DNA of 64,000 bases from Amycolatopsis japonica (GCF_000732925.1 NZ_CP008953.1:1674001-1738000); one strand, 5' to 3'; positions 1 to 9,563 are shown, counted from the stretch's first letter. Notes: generated from the sequence alone by a model not told the origin. A program made the numbers and translations.

Positions 1-8
1 ACAGCGAG

Positions 9-899
9 ATGCCGGAGGACGCCGAGGACGCGGAGTTCGCCGTCGACCACGGCAGGCCGAGCTGGCCGGAGGTGGCGAGCGTCGTGGCGCTGGCGGTGCG
101 GCTGCGGCTGGGAGGCGACGGCGCGCCCCTCCGCTACCTCGTGTGGGGTGAGACGGTCCGGCGGCTGGCGCTGGTGGGGTTGCTCGTGCAGGCGGTGGCC
201 GCGCTGGTCGGTATCGGGGCGTGGCTGTGGTCTCCCTCGGTGACGAATCCGATCCCGGCCGACGTGCAGACCCTGCTCGGCTTGGTCTGGGTGGCGGCTT
301 ATCTGTGCCTGGTGACCGGCAGGCGGCGCGCGGCGCGGTGGCTCGCGGTGACGGCGCTGGCTCAAGCCTCGGTCTTCTTCGGCGTGGATCTCGTGGCCGT
401 CGAGGGCGCGTACGGGCTGTCCGGGACCGTCGGACTCCTGCTGGAGGCGCTGCCGGTGGTGGCACTGGTCGCGTTCCATCGGCAGGCCCCACCGGTGAAA
501 GCGCGGCCGTGGCTCGTCGCGCTGCTTGCCGGTGTCGGCCTCCTGACGGTCGCGATGTCGGTCACCTATGTCAGCGTTCCGGCGCTCGTGGACTGGCCGG
601 GCGTGGACTGTGCGGCGGTTTTCGTCGCCGCGGTCGTCTACTTGAGCGTGCCTCGCCTGGGCTGGCGGAGTGCCGCGGTGTCGTGGTCGACGACGCTCGC
701 TTCGCTCGCGCTGGTCGCCCTCGTGCAGCGGGTCGTGACGCTGCTGGACTACCTCCGGCTCGCGGCCCGCACCGCGGAACTGGACATCATGATCGCGATC
801 GCCGCCGGGCAGACCGTGGCGGTTCTGGCGATATCGGTGCCGCTCGCGATGCTCGCCGTCAAGGCCGTGCGCGCGCTGCCGCCGGTGGCTGCCCGGTGA
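9..899 (+). CDS. multi-pass membrane protein, possibly 5'-truncated
   Basis: I do not recognise a family. After about 45 polar residues the protein has roughly seven to eight hydrophobic segments, for example around residues 50-75, 85-105, 115-130 and 165-190, so it is an integral membrane protein. The reading frame is still open at the left edge of the window, so the ATG at position 9 may be internal and the true start may lie outside. The 3' end overlaps the convergent MFS gene by 41 bp. No catalytic motif is visible. Coding is supported by strong third-position GC bias; function is unknown. Confidence 0.6.
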   Translation: MPEDAEDAEFAVDHGRPSWPEVASVVALAVRLRLGGDGAPLRYLVWGETVRRLALVGLLVQAVAALVGIGAWLWSPSVTNPIPADVQTLLGLVWVAAYLCLVTGRRRAARWLAVTALAQASVFFGVDLVAVEGAYGLSGTVGLLLEALPVVALVAFHRQAPPVKARPWLVALLAGVGLLTVAMSVTYVSVPALVDWPGVDCAAVFVAAVVYLSVPRLGWRSAAVSWSTTLASLALVALVQRVVTLLDYLRLAARTAELDIMIAIAAGQTVAVLAISVPLAMLAVKAVRALPPVAAR

Positions 900-2138
900 T
901 GTCCTCGAAGGGTTGACCTGGCCGGGATTTCGGCCGCGGTCGGTCCTCGTCGTCGTTTCGTGGCCACGCGCGGACGGCCGTGACGAGGCCGATGACGCCG
1001 AGTGCGCCGAGGACGAGCCAGGTGACGGTGAACCCGGCGTCGGTGGCGAGCCGTCCGGCGATCGGGTAGGCGAGTAGCCAGCAGGCGTGGGAAAGGGAGA
1101 ACCGGGCGGCGAAGATCGCGGGCCGGTCGGCGGGACGGCTGGATCTGCGCAGTACCCGGCCGACGGGAGTGAGGACGAGCCCGGTGCCGAGCCCGATGAC
1201 GGCCCATACGACCGGCGCCGCGGCCCCGTGCTCCACTGTGGACAGTGCGATGGCGCCGGTCAGTCCGGCGAGCAGGGTTCCGCCGCCGGTGAGCATGACG
1301 GTGCGGTCGGGGATCCCGTCGAGTACACGGGGGAGCAGGAGCGCGGCCAGGATGGTGCCGGCGCCGTTGGCCGCCAGGAGCAGGGCGACGTCGGACTGTG
1401 TTCCGCCGAGGGTGTCTCGGACGTAGTTCACGGTATTGACCATGACCACGGAGCCGGCCGCCGCGACCACCAGGTCGAGGCCGAGGGTGCCCCGCAGGCG
1501 CGGGGTCGCGAGGTACATCTTGATCCCGGCCATGGTGCGATCCCAGGCCCCGCCGCGGTCGCCGCGCGCCGCGTCCGGGATCCGGGTGCTCAGCACCAGT
1601 GCGGCGGAGGCCGCGAAACCGAGCGAAGTGCCGGTGAACAGCCAGTGGAAGGACACGAGACTGAGCACGGCGGCGGCCAGGAGCGGACTGAGGAGGCTCT
1701 CCATCGTCGAAGCCAGCTGGGACAGCGACAGTGCCTTCGTGTAGTCGCGTTCGTCGGGAAGGAGATCGGGGAGCACGGCCTGGAACGCCGGGGTGAACGA
1801 GGCCGACGCGGACTGGAGGATCACGATCAGGACGTAGATCTGCCAGACCTGGTCGACGAAGGGCAGGGCGAGCACCACCAGCGCGCGGATCGCGTCCAGC
1901 GTGACGAGGAAGAAACGGCGCGGCACCCGGTCGCGGCGTACGCGACGGCGAGCGGCGCCACCGTGACGTAGGTGATCATCTTGATGGCCAGCGCGGTGCC
2001 CAGGACGGCGCCCGCGTCGGACCCCGCCAAGTCGTAGGCCAGCAGCCCGAGCGCTACGGTCGTCAATCCAGTGCCGAACAGCGCGACCAGCTGCGCCCCG
2101 AACAGATGCCGATAGTCACGATGACCGAACAGCGACAT
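859..2138 (-). pseudogene. MFS efflux transporter, broken by one frameshift
   Basis: The N-terminal part (from ATG 2138, beginning MSLFGHRDYRHLFGAQ) and the C-terminal part (read from about 1926 down to 859, starting PRRFFLVTLDAIRALVV) are both typical of actinobacterial MFS drug/metal efflux proteins. They lie in different frames. Continuity is lost at about 1926-1940, just where the conserved loop between helices 2 and 3 (expected A-D-R-x-P-R-R) should be read; one missing base would restore a protein of about 425 residues. It is divergent from an ArsR regulator 40 bp away, the usual pairing for a repressor and its exporter. It may be a real pseudogene or a sequencing error in a GC-rich run. 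The end overlaps the neighbouring membrane gene tail to tail. Confidence 0.75.
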
Positions 2139-2178
2139 GCTTCACGGCTCCTCTCGCGCGGCGTTCCTTCCATGATAG

Positions 2179-2535
2179 GTGCTCATGTACGCACATGACG
2201 AATCAGGCGGCCAATGGTCCCGGCTGCCGCCGGACGACCAGATCGAAGCCGCGTCCACGGCGTTGCGGATGCTCGCGGATCCCACCCGGATGCGGATGCT
2301 GTGGCTGATCAGCGGCGAGGAGTACGACGTCGCGTCACTGGCGGCCGCGGTGGGCATCGCGCGTCCGGCGGTGTCCCAGCATCTGGCCAAGCTCAAGCTG
2401 GCCGGATTGGTCACCCAGCGCAGGGACGGCCGCCGGATCCTTTACCGGGCCCGCGGCGGGCACGTCCGGAGGCTGCTGGCGGAGGTCATGAACGCGGCCG
2501 ATCACCACCTTCACGGGATCCCCGACCACGACTGA
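2179..2535 (+). CDS. ArsR/SmtB-family transcriptional regulator
   Basis: A 118-residue winged-helix repressor. The family core is plain: LADPTRMRMLWLI (about residues 31-44), a recognition-helix region with ARPAVSQHLAKLKLAGLV (about 60-78) and the beta-wing QRRDGRRILYRA. No classical ELCVC metal-binding motif is present, so the ligand need not be a metal; the His-rich tail (DHHLHGIPDHD) could bind one. It is divergent from the broken MFS transporter and probably controls it. Start is GTG 2179 or ATG 2185; neither has a clear Shine-Dalgarno sequence, so the message may be nearly leaderless. Confidence 0.85.
   Translation: MLMYAHDESGGQWSRLPPDDQIEAASTALRMLADPTRMRMLWLISGEEYDVASLAAAVGIARPAVSQHLAKLKLAGLVTQRRDGRRILYRARGGHVRRLLAEVMNAADHHLHGIPDHD
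2183..2198. promoter_or_regulatory. candidate ArsR operator
   Basis: A perfect 6-bp inverted repeat, TCATGT-ACGC-ACATGA, lies at the start of the ArsR gene and 45 bp from the divergent MFS start codon. ArsR proteins normally repress their own divergent promoter region by binding such a palindrome. Assignment is inferred from position and symmetry only. Confidence 0.35.
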
Positions 2536-2633
2536 CCACAGTGGACGGTCCGGACGCGACGCGGTCCCTTTTGCCCGCCGGATTCCAGCGGTATGGTCGG
2601 ACGAAGGCGACCGCGGCTGCGGCGGGAGACGAT

Positions 2634-3668
2634 TTGCTGGACATCATCGGTCTGAGTGAAACCGACGTCGAGGTCTACGATGCCTTCGCCGGCACCGGTT
2701 CGCTGACCGTCGCCGAAATCCGGCGGCGAACCGGGATTCCGCAACAACGGCTGCTGCGCGTACTGGGCGCGCTGACGGAAAAAGGTTTGCTCGTCAGGCT
2801 TCCCGGCCGGGCGGAGGTGTATTCGGCGGTGCGGCCGGAGATCGCGCTGGAGGCGATGCTCCGGCTGAAGGAACAGGAACTCGCGAGCGCGCGGCTGGTC
2901 GCCGACCGGTTGCGCGAGCGGTACCGGGCGACGTCCGGCGAACGCGCGGTCGATCTCATCGAAGTGATCCACGGCGACGCGCTGATCGCCGAGCGGGCGG
3001 ATCAGCTGCTGCGCTCGGCCGAGCGGGAGGTCGCCTTCGTCGACAAACCGCCTTACGCGCGAACGCCGAGTGTGCTGCATCCCGCCGAACGTGATCTCCT
3101 CGGCCGGGGGGTGCGCTTTCGCGGGGTTTACGAGCGCAGTGCGCTGGAAATGCACGACCTGTCATCCGACCTGGAGGCAGGCCTCGCGCTCGGCGAGGAG
3201 GCCCGCGTGGTCACCAGCGCCCCGCTCAAGATGATCGTGGTCGACCAGCGCGTCGGACTGGTACCACTGCGGTCCGATCGCCCCGAGGTCGGCGCGGCCT
3301 TGGTGATCCACCCGTGCGCACTGCTCGACGCGCTCGGCGCGGTCTTCGCTTTCCTTTGGCAGAGCGGGCTTCCGCTGCGCCTGCCCGGTTCGGCCGAACT
3401 GGCGGACGTCGCCCCTTCCGACGACGCCCGCCTGCTCGCCTTGCTGACCACGGGCCTGCCGGACCGGAGCATCGCCAAACAACTCGGCATGAGCTACCGG
3501 ACCTTCCAGCGACGGCTCCGCGACCTCATGACCGCGCTCGGCGCGACCACCCGGTTCCAGGCCGGGCTTCAGGTCGCCACGCGGGGTTGGGTCACCTTGC
3601 CGTCGACCCAACCCCCGATCGAGGACGACGTCAGCGAGCGCGCGGGTTCGCCTTCGCCACGTCCGTGA
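2634..3668 (+). CDS. TrmB/LuxR-like helix-turn-helix regulator
   Basis: A 344-residue regulator with an N-terminal TrmB-like winged helix (IGLSETDVEVYDAF onward, residues 4-65: 'sugar-specific regulator' type) and a C-terminal LuxR-type helix-turn-helix (LLTTGLPDRSIAKQLGMSYRTF, about 280-310). Between them is a PLD-like middle region with no obvious ligand site. The TTG start at 2634 was chosen because GGGAG lies 7 bp upstream and the conserved domain begins immediately; more upstream codons give low-complexity sequence. It converges on, and overlaps by 38 bp, the subtilase gene. Regulators of this architecture often neighbour large secreted S8 peptidases in actinomycetes, so control of that gene is plausible but inferred. 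Confidence 0.8.
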   Translation: MLDIIGLSETDVEVYDAFAGTGSLTVAEIRRRTGIPQQRLLRVLGALTEKGLLVRLPGRAEVYSAVRPEIALEAMLRLKEQELASARLVADRLRERYRATSGERAVDLIEVIHGDALIAERADQLLRSAEREVAFVDKPPYARTPSVLHPAERDLLGRGVRFRGVYERSALEMHDLSSDLEAGLALGEEARVVTSAPLKMIVVDQRVGLVPLRSDRPEVGAALVIHPCALLDALGAVFAFLWQSGLPLRLPGSAELADVAPSDDARLLALLTTGLPDRSIAKQLGMSYRTFQRRLRDLMTALGATTRFQAGLQVATRGWVTLPSTQPPIEDDVSERAGSPSPRP

Positions 3669-6600
3669 GCGCGTAGGCCCGCTGGACCGTCTGCGTCACG
3701 GTGTTGCCCGAGCTGTCCCGTGCTTCCGAGCGCAGCCAGACGAACCCGTCCGTCGCCGCGAGTGGCGGGTGGGCCACCGTCACCGACCACAGCCCGTTCG
3801 CGCCCGGCCGGACGGTCGCCGCCGTCCAGGTACGCCCGCCGTCCGTCGACGCCGACACCTGCAGCCGCGTCACCGGTCCGCCGCCCCGCGCGCCGCTGTG
3901 CGAGCCGGCGGACACGTCGAAGGTGAACGGGCGTCCGGCCGGGGCGCGGCCGCCGAGATCGAGCGGCAACCGGTGGTCCAGCTGGATGAGTGGCTGGAAG
4001 GAACACGACTTGCCCGCGTTGTGGCAGGAGAAGCCGAGCGGTGCCGCGGCGTCTGACCGCGCCGAGGCGAACGTCCACGACGTGTCCGTCCTCGGGGCGT
4101 GCTGGAACAGCGCCCCGCTCGGGATGCCGACCTGCGCCTGGCCGGGCAGCACGTCGGTCACGTCCAGCCGGTAGGTGGCGGGGGTCGGCGCGAGCCGGAA
4201 CTCCGGGATGAGCGCGAGCGGATCGTCCGCATTGGACCGCGGGATCTCGGTCCCGTCCCGGTACAGCCGTGCCGTGGTCGCCGCGAAGTACCGCGCGTTC
4301 TCGTAGGGATTCGCGTAATGCCCGCCCGCCCCGGTCGTGCCGTCCATCCACTGCAGGCCGGGGAGGAACAGGTCGGGATCCGTGCCACCACGGCACATCG
4401 AGCACAGCACCGCCCAGCCGGAGGCCGTCGCCGGGTACCGGGCCGGATGATCGGCGGGCAGTTCCACCGTGCCGCTGTGCAGTGGCGCGCGGAACCAGAA
4501 CTCGTCCGGTCTCGACCGCTCGCCCGCGCGGTAGACGTTCTGCGCGTTCATGCTCAGCGCGGCGCGGCGCCCCGCGGTGTCGTTGCCGGACAGGGTGACG
4601 ACCCGTTTCCAGACCAGCCGATCGTTCGCCGGGCCGGTGTATTCGGTCCAGGAGCCGGGAACCGGGATCTTCGTGCCCTGCACCGCCTGTGTCTTCCACA
4701 GGCCGGTCGGGAAGGCGTACCAGTTCTTCTGTCCGGTCAGTCCCGGTTTTTCGGCCTGGTAGCCGGTTTTCGTGGCGACCAAGGTCTTCTGGTCGACCCG
4801 CCGGACGAGCTCCTTCGGCACGCCGTTGGCGTCGAGATAGCTGAGGTTGTACATCGCGTCCGGAGCCGAGCGCACCAGCAAGCGCACCGAAACGGCACCG
4901 GCGGTCCGCAACTTTTCGCCTTCGTCCCAGCCGAGGGACAAGGTCGGCACCACCGCGCTGCTGAGACCCGGAACGCTCAGCGAACCCGGAGAACCGGCGT
5001 AGGGGATCAACGCCGCCCCACCCGCGGCGGACACCGCGCGTGAAGCGTTCGCGATGCCCGCGGAGACCGCGCTCACCGGGTCCGGTGCCCCGGCCGGGAC
5101 CGGAATCCTTACCAGGACGGCCTTTCCGCGGACGTCGAGACCGGTGAGATCACCCGCGCCACCGAACACGACCGGCAGCGTTCGCTCACCGGGCGACTTC
5201 GCCGTCAACGTCGGCACGTCGTACGCCGGGTTCAGCACGGCCGGACCGCCACCGACGATCCGCATCTCGACCGCGGTCTGGGACAGTGTCGCGCTGTCCT
5301 GCAACGAAATCGCGCCCGCCGAGGTGGCGGCCGCGGGGGTCACGCGCACCTCCCAGCCCGCGCCCGAAGCCAGCCCGGCTTCGCCGACGTAACCGTTCAC
5401 ACCGGCTCCGCCGGGGATCACGCGCCGCAGCATCACCGTGCGATCCCGCAGATCGGTGGGAGTGGGCGTGATCAGCCCCGCCGGGACGGCGTTCGCCGCG
5501 TTCAGCGCGATCTCCGCCGGGCCGCTGACAGCGACCTGCGTCGCGCTCATCGCCGACCAGCGGCGCACCGTCAGCCCGCGCTCCATCACCCAGCCGAGCG
5601 CCGAATAGCGTCCGGCTGGCACGAGCACCCGGCCGACCCCGTCCACCAGGCCGACCTGCTGGCTGACCTGGTCGAGGAACGGGTCGTTGCGGTTACCCGC
5701 ACCGGCCGCGTCGTCGATCAGCTGGGCCGACGCGGACTGAGCGGGCCCGCCCGCCGAGTCCCGGACCCGGATCGTCACCGGGAACAGTTCGGCCGCGTTG
5801 TAGGTGCTCACGGGAGTCCGCACCGCGTTGGTCCCGTCCGCGGTCGTGGCCACCACGGCGCCGCCGTAGACGCCCGCCGTTCCTTCGTTCGGGTTCACGG
5901 CGAGGTCGACGGTGGTACTCGACTTCGGCGGGATCGACAGATCCGTCTTCGCCAGGCGCATCCCGGTACCCGGCGCGGCGCCGCCGTCCCAAGGTCGCAC
6001 GGTCAGCTTCAGGTTGAGGTTCAGCGGCTGGTCCCCGGTGTTGGTGTAGGACAGCTGCCGGACGACCTGTGCCGAGGCGTTGGTCGTCCGTTCGTTGCGG
6101 CCGAAGCTCGCGACGGCGGTGCCGGTCGCCTTCTGAGACACGGCCCGCGCGACGTCGAGGATTCCGGCGCCCTGCTCGAACCAGTGAAGACCGACGTCCT
6201 TGGCCGTGGTGACGAGGGTGTTCTTCAGTGCCTGCCCGGTCAGTCCCGGTCGCTGCTGCAGCAGGATCGCCGCGGCGCCCGCGACATGCGGTGTCGCCAT
6301 TGAGGTGCCCGACGCGGCGGTGTAGGAGTCGTCCACCGGTTCGCCCAGCGCCGTGTCCGCAGCCCTGGCGGCGACGATCCCGACGCCGGGCGCGGTGATC
6401 TCCGGTTTGACCGAGGCGTCCCGCAACCGCGGGCCGCGGCTGCTGAACCACGCGATCTTGTCCTCCCGGTCGAGCGCTCCGACGGTGAGCGCGGACGTCG
6501 CCGCCCCCGGTGTCGTGACTGTCCGGTCGCCCGGCCCCGAGTTCCCGGCCGCGACCACGAACAGCGTGCCGGACTTCGCCGAAAGCGAGTCGATCTGCTC

Positions 6601-7674
6601 GCTCATCGGGTCGGCCCCGTCGCTGACGCCGGCGCCGAGGCTGAGGTTCACGATCTTCGCGCCCTGCGCGACGGCCCAGTCGATCCCGGCCATCACCTGT
6701 GCGGTGTCACCCTCGCCGGACGCGTCGAAAACCTTGGCCACCACCAGATTCGCGTCCGGTGCCACACCCTTGTACCGGCCGCCCGATGCCGCGCCGGTAC
6801 CGGCGACGATCGACGCGACGTGCGTGCCGTGGCCGTGGCGGTCCACGACGTCGCCCTCGCCGCTGAAGTCCGCGGAGGCGACCGTCTTGCCCGCCAGGTC
6901 GGGATGGTTCTCGTCGATCCCGGTGTCCACCACCGCGACCGTGGTCCCCTTCCCGGTCCACCCACCGCTCCACGCCGACGGCGCACCGACCCGCGCGGTG
7001 CTCTTGTCCAGCGTCACCCGGACCTTCCTGTCCAGCCGGACTTGCGAAATCCCTTGGTTCAAAACGGGTTTCCCGCTCGCATCGAACGCGACGAGGGAAC
7101 GCCAGAATTCGCCCGTCCCCGCTTTCTTGACCTGAACCCCCACTCCGTTGGCCGTGACCAGCGGGGTGAGCCGCTGGGTCTGCGGGAGCGCCTTCGCCTT
7201 CGCGTCCAGAGTCCGGGCGGACAGCCCCGACCGGTCGCCGTAACGCACGATGACGGGGATCGTGGTGCTCGCCGCGTCGTCACGCCGGTCTCCGACGAGC
7301 GTGGTGACGTTGAACAGGTCCGGGCTCAGCAGTCCCTTGCCGACGAACGGAAGCGCGTCCGACGGATACACCATCAGCCCTTCGGCCGTGGTCGTGATCT
7401 GGAACGCCGGGCTCGGCCGGTCCGGCCGCACCGCCGGTTCGACCTGTGCGGTGCCGTGCCCGGCGCCGTCTCGTTCGTAGGTCACCACGTCGCCGGTGAG
7501 CAACGTGACGCGATGGACGTCCGGCCGCCCGGTGACGGGAGCGGGGCCGGATACGGCGGCGGTCGCGGCGGTCGCGATCACCGGTAAGGGGGTGAGGGCG
7601 ACCAGTGCGGAGGCCGCCAGGATCGCCACCGGGTGCCAGGGGTGTCTCGTCAGGTGAGGGGAACGGGGGAACAT
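3631..7674 (-). CDS. large secreted S8 subtilisin-like serine peptidase
   Basis: A 1347-residue exported protease. It has a signal peptide (hydrophobic residues about 15-40), an N-terminal region that resembles a propeptide, then the S8 domain with Asp250 (VVDTGID), His282 (GHGTHVA), oxyanion Asn378 (AAGNSG) and Ser458 (GTSMATPHVAG), so the triad is complete. The roughly 850 residues after the catalytic domain contain a PA-like segment (about 845-910) and beta-rich sequence near the C-terminus resembling immunoglobulin-like domains. The ATG at 7674 is preceded by GAGGAG. It is the last gene of a minus-strand series that begins with lamin-tail-domain proteins and converges with a TrmB/LuxR-like regulator. 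Substrate unknown; probably extracellular proteolysis. Confidence 0.92.
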   Translation of the reverse strand: MFPRSPHLTRHPWHPVAILAASALVALTPLPVIATAATAAVSGPAPVTGRPDVHRVTLLTGDVVTYERDGAGHGTAQVEPAVRPDRPSPAFQITTTAEGLMVYPSDALPFVGKGLLSPDLFNVTTLVGDRRDDAASTTIPVIVRYGDRSGLSARTLDAKAKALPQTQRLTPLVTANGVGVQVKKAGTGEFWRSLVAFDASGKPVLNQGISQVRLDRKVRVTLDKSTARVGAPSAWSGGWTGKGTTVAVVDTGIDENHPDLAGKTVASADFSGEGDVVDRHGHGTHVASIVAGTGAASGGRYKGVAPDANLVVAKVFDASGEGDTAQVMAGIDWAVAQGAKIVNLSLGAGVSDGADPMSEQIDSLSAKSGTLFVVAAGNSGPGDRTVTTPGAATSALTVGALDREDKIAWFSSRGPRLRDASVKPEITAPGVGIVAARAADTALGEPVDDSYTAASGTSMATPHVAGAAAILLQQRPGLTGQALKNTLVTTAKDVGLHWFEQGAGILDVARAVSQKATGTAVASFGRNERTTNASAQVVRQLSYTNTGDQPLNLNLKLTVRPWDGGAAPGTGMRLAKTDLSIPPKSSTTVDLAVNPNEGTAGVYGGAVVATTADGTNAVRTPVSTYNAAELFPVTIRVRDSAGGPAQSASAQLIDDAAGAGNRNDPFLDQVSQQVGLVDGVGRVLVPAGRYSALGWVMERGLTVRRWSAMSATQVAVSGPAEIALNAANAVPAGLITPTPTDLRDRTVMLRRVIPGGAGVNGYVGEAGLASGAGWEVRVTPAAATSAGAISLQDSATLSQTAVEMRIVGGGPAVLNPAYDVPTLTAKSPGERTLPVVFGGAGDLTGLDVRGKAVLVRIPVPAGAPDPVSAVSAGIANASRAVSAAGGAALIPYAGSPGSLSVPGLSSAVVPTLSLGWDEGEKLRTAGAVSVRLLVRSAPDAMYNLSYLDANGVPKELVRRVDQKTLVATKTGYQAEKPGLTGQKNWYAFPTGLWKTQAVQGTKIPVPGSWTEYTGPANDRLVWKRVVTLSGNDTAGRRAALSMNAQNVYRAGERSRPDEFWFRAPLHSGTVELPADHPARYPATASGWAVLCSMCRGGTDPDLFLPGLQWMDGTTGAGGHYANPYENARYFAATTARLYRDGTEIPRSNADDPLALIPEFRLAPTPATYRLDVTDVLPGQAQVGIPSGALFQHAPRTDTSWTFASARSDAAAPLGFSCHNAGKSCSFQPLIQLDHRLPLDLGGRAPAGRPFTFDVSAGSHSGARGGGPVTRLQVSASTDGGRTWTAATVRPGANGLWSVTVAHPPLAATDGFVWLRSEARDSSGNTVTQTVQRAYALTDVAKANPRAR

Positions 7675-7820
7675 CGAGCCTCACTCTCCTCGGATAGTGA
7701 GAAGCGGCCGTGGGCACGGCCGCCGCGAAGATGGAGTTTCCCGAGGATGAGGCAGGAGTTCCCGGATGAACACAATTATCGTTGGCGGTATGTCGCCGTT
7801 GGCGAGATACCGCCATGGAA

Positions 7821-7851
7821 GGGCCCGGACCGCCGACGGCGGCCCGGGCCC
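7821..7851 (-). terminator. GC-rich hairpin after the lamin-tail gene
   Basis: An almost perfect palindrome (GGGCCCGG-a-CCGCCG, one-base centre, then the complement with one A/C mismatch) lies 30 bp beyond the stop codon at 7881. No T-run follows, as is common for actinobacterial terminators. It could separate the lamin-tail gene from the protease transcript. Confidence 0.5.
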
Positions 7852-7880
7852 GGTCGAGAGACGGGTCGGTGCTGGGGGAC

Positions 7881-8510
7881 TTACAGACCCGGGGTGCGCA
7901 GCTGCAGCGAGAAGTCCTGCCGGTTGTTGTCGGTGTCGGTGCTCAGGATGTTGCGGGTGTTCGCCGCGTTGAGCTGATCGGTGATGACGTTCTCCGGGAT
8001 CGCGGCCTGGCCTTCACGCGGGGCCACGACGGCGTTGCTGAAGGCCACACCGTCGATCTTCGCGGCCGCCATGTTCTGCAGCGAAAGGCCACCGGCCGTC
8101 GGGATGCCCTCGGCGCCGGTCAGGGTGAAGGGGATGACGTAGGTCTGGTCGACGACGGTGCCGGAGAAGTTCTGCCCGACGAGCACCGCGTACTGGCCCG
8201 CGTTGCCCTTCGGCTGCAGGATCGTGCCCGCCGGCAGGACGATCGTGTCGGTCACGACGTTCGACGGCGAGTAGATCCGGATCACGTAGCCGCTCACGTC
8301 CTGCGGCTGGTTCGAAACGTTGCGCAGCTCGATGAACTCGTCGAGCAGACCGTTCACGCCGCGGGTCGAAACCTCGTTGATGACCACGGTGGACGACACG
8401 AGCGGGGCGGCCTCGGTGCCCTCGCTCTCGCCTGCCGCGTTCGCGACACCACCGGCCATACCCATCGCCAGCATTGCGAATACCGCCGAAGCGCCCAGAA
8501 TTCGTCGCAC
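7881..8510 (-). CDS. secreted lamin-tail-domain (LTD) protein
   Basis: A 209-residue exported protein. A signal peptide ends at about residue 25 (GVANA). The rest is a lamin tail domain: VVINEVSTRG at about 42, then DEFIELRNVSNQPQDVSGYVI, and a C-terminal DTDNNRQDF element near 190-200. LTDs are Ig-like folds found in secreted nucleases, proteases and surface proteins; alone, as here, no enzymatic role can be assigned. The start is GTG 8510 with AAAGGA upstream. It lies downstream of a small XRE regulator and a second LTD gene on the same strand, suggesting one functional set. It shares the DTDNN motif with the 8963-9463 protein. Confidence 0.82.
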   Translation of the reverse strand: MRRILGASAVFAMLAMGMAGGVANAAGESEGTEAAPLVSSTVVINEVSTRGVNGLLDEFIELRNVSNQPQDVSGYVIRIYSPSNVVTDTIVLPAGTILQPKGNAGQYAVLVGQNFSGTVVDQTYVIPFTLTGAEGIPTAGGLSLQNMAAAKIDGVAFSNAVVAPREGQAAIPENVITDQLNAANTRNILSTDTDNNRQDFSLQLRTPGL

Positions 8511-8645
8511 GGGAAAGTCCTTTCAGCTTGGTTTTCCGGGGGATTTGTTCCGTCGGACCGGAATCCTTTCCGCCGGTGCCGACACGACAATCATCCGAGA
8601 ATCGCGGTGCCGCCGGGAAGGGGCCAGTTTTCCGGTACTTTCGCG

Positions 8646-8930
8646 TCACGCGATAATGTTCCGGCGCCGCCTTCTCGCGACCGCGGCGGCGAGTTCGAGC
8701 TCGCGGCTGGAGGTGTCCAGCACATCGCTGAGCCACTGCCGCCAATAGGGACCGGGAATGCGTTTTCCCCGCTCCCAGCGGGAAATCTCTTCCCTGGTGA
8801 CACTGTCGTTGCCGGAGCGGGTGTGCAACTTCACGACCAGATCGCCTTGTGACCATCCTTTCGCGATTCGTTGTTCGGCGAGCAGTTCGCAAAGCGGGGC
8901 CGCGGCCCCGCGTTCGCTGTTCGCGGTCAC
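8646..8930 (-). CDS. small XRE-type helix-turn-helix protein
   Basis: A 94-residue protein made almost entirely of a Cro/C1-type helix-turn-helix: LAEQRIAKGWSQGDLVVKL, then SVTREEISRWERGKRIP, then GPYWRQWLSDVL. The GTG at 8930 was chosen because AAAGGTG lies just before it; longer upstream extensions read through the neighbouring gene in the wrong frame. It sits between two lamin-tail-domain genes on the same strand (32 bp after the upstream one) and may control them. Ligand and target sites are unknown. Confidence 0.72.
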   Translation of the reverse strand: MTANSERGAAAPLCELLAEQRIAKGWSQGDLVVKLHTRSGNDSVTREEISRWERGKRIPGPYWRQWLSDVLDTSSRELELAAAVARRRRRNIIA

Positions 8931-8962
8931 GACCGCACCTTTCTCGTACTGGTGGAGTGCTT

Positions 8963-9463
8963 TCAGCCGGCCGGCCGTACACAGCCGAAGTCGGCCTTGT
9001 TGTTGTCGGTGTCGCGGCTGACGGCGTCCCTCGACTGGGCGAGCCCGGGGCAGGAGACGGCGGCCTGGTTCTCGCGGCAGGGCGACGACGGCGCCCATCC
9101 GACGCTGTCGACCCTCGCCCCGCGCCGGTCCAGCAGTATCTCGCCGTCCCCGACGATAGCCTCGACGACCACCTGCTGCATCGTCCCGCCGAAACCCTGT
9201 GCGGTGATGAGGAAATGGTCACCGGCGGGGATCTCGCTCCCGGCGGGCATGGCGGCCAGTTCGACGGGTGTCGCCCCGCCCGTGCACGCCTGAACGGACC
9301 AGCCGCCGATGTCAAGGGTGGTGGCGCCGGTGTTGTGCAGGTCGATGTAGCCTGCCGGGCCGCCGAGCACCTCGTGGATCTTGGCCGACGAAGCCCGGAC
9401 GGTGTCCGGGGCCGGGGTTCCGGCGAGTGCGAGGAGCAGGAACAGGGAACCTGGCTTCGTCAT
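8963..9463 (-). CDS. second secreted lamin-tail-domain protein
   Basis: A 166-residue exported protein with a short signal peptide (SLFLLLALAGTPAP, residues 5-18) followed by a lamin tail domain: KIHEVLGGPAGYIDLHNTGA, DIGGWSVQAC, PAGSEIPAGDHFLI. It ends with DTDNNKADFGCVRP, the same DTDNNxxDF element as the protein at 7881-8510. Four cysteines (in QAC, SPC, VSC and FGC) could form two disulfides, absent from the partner. The start ATG 9463 leaves a 100-bp gap to the upstream response regulator gene. Function unknown; extracellular adhesion or scaffolding is a family-based guess. Confidence 0.78.
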   Translation of the reverse strand: MTKPGSLFLLLALAGTPAPDTVRASSAKIHEVLGGPAGYIDLHNTGATTLDIGGWSVQACTGGATPVELAAMPAGSEIPAGDHFLITAQGFGGTMQQVVVEAIVGDGEILLDRRGARVDSVGWAPSSPCRENQAAVSCPGLAQSRDAVSRDTDNNKADFGCVRPAG

Positions 9464-9563
9464 GACAGCAACGCTAGAAAAATGATCTCGGTGCCACAGG
9501 ATACGGCGGGTACCGAACCTCGTCCGGTCCAGGTACTTCCGGTACGTCGCTCGCCCGGCCGGG

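Noticed and set aside
4099..5043. Plus-strand frame inside the subtilase gene
   Set aside because: It is antisense to a well-supported peptidase and shows no domain or ribosome-binding site.
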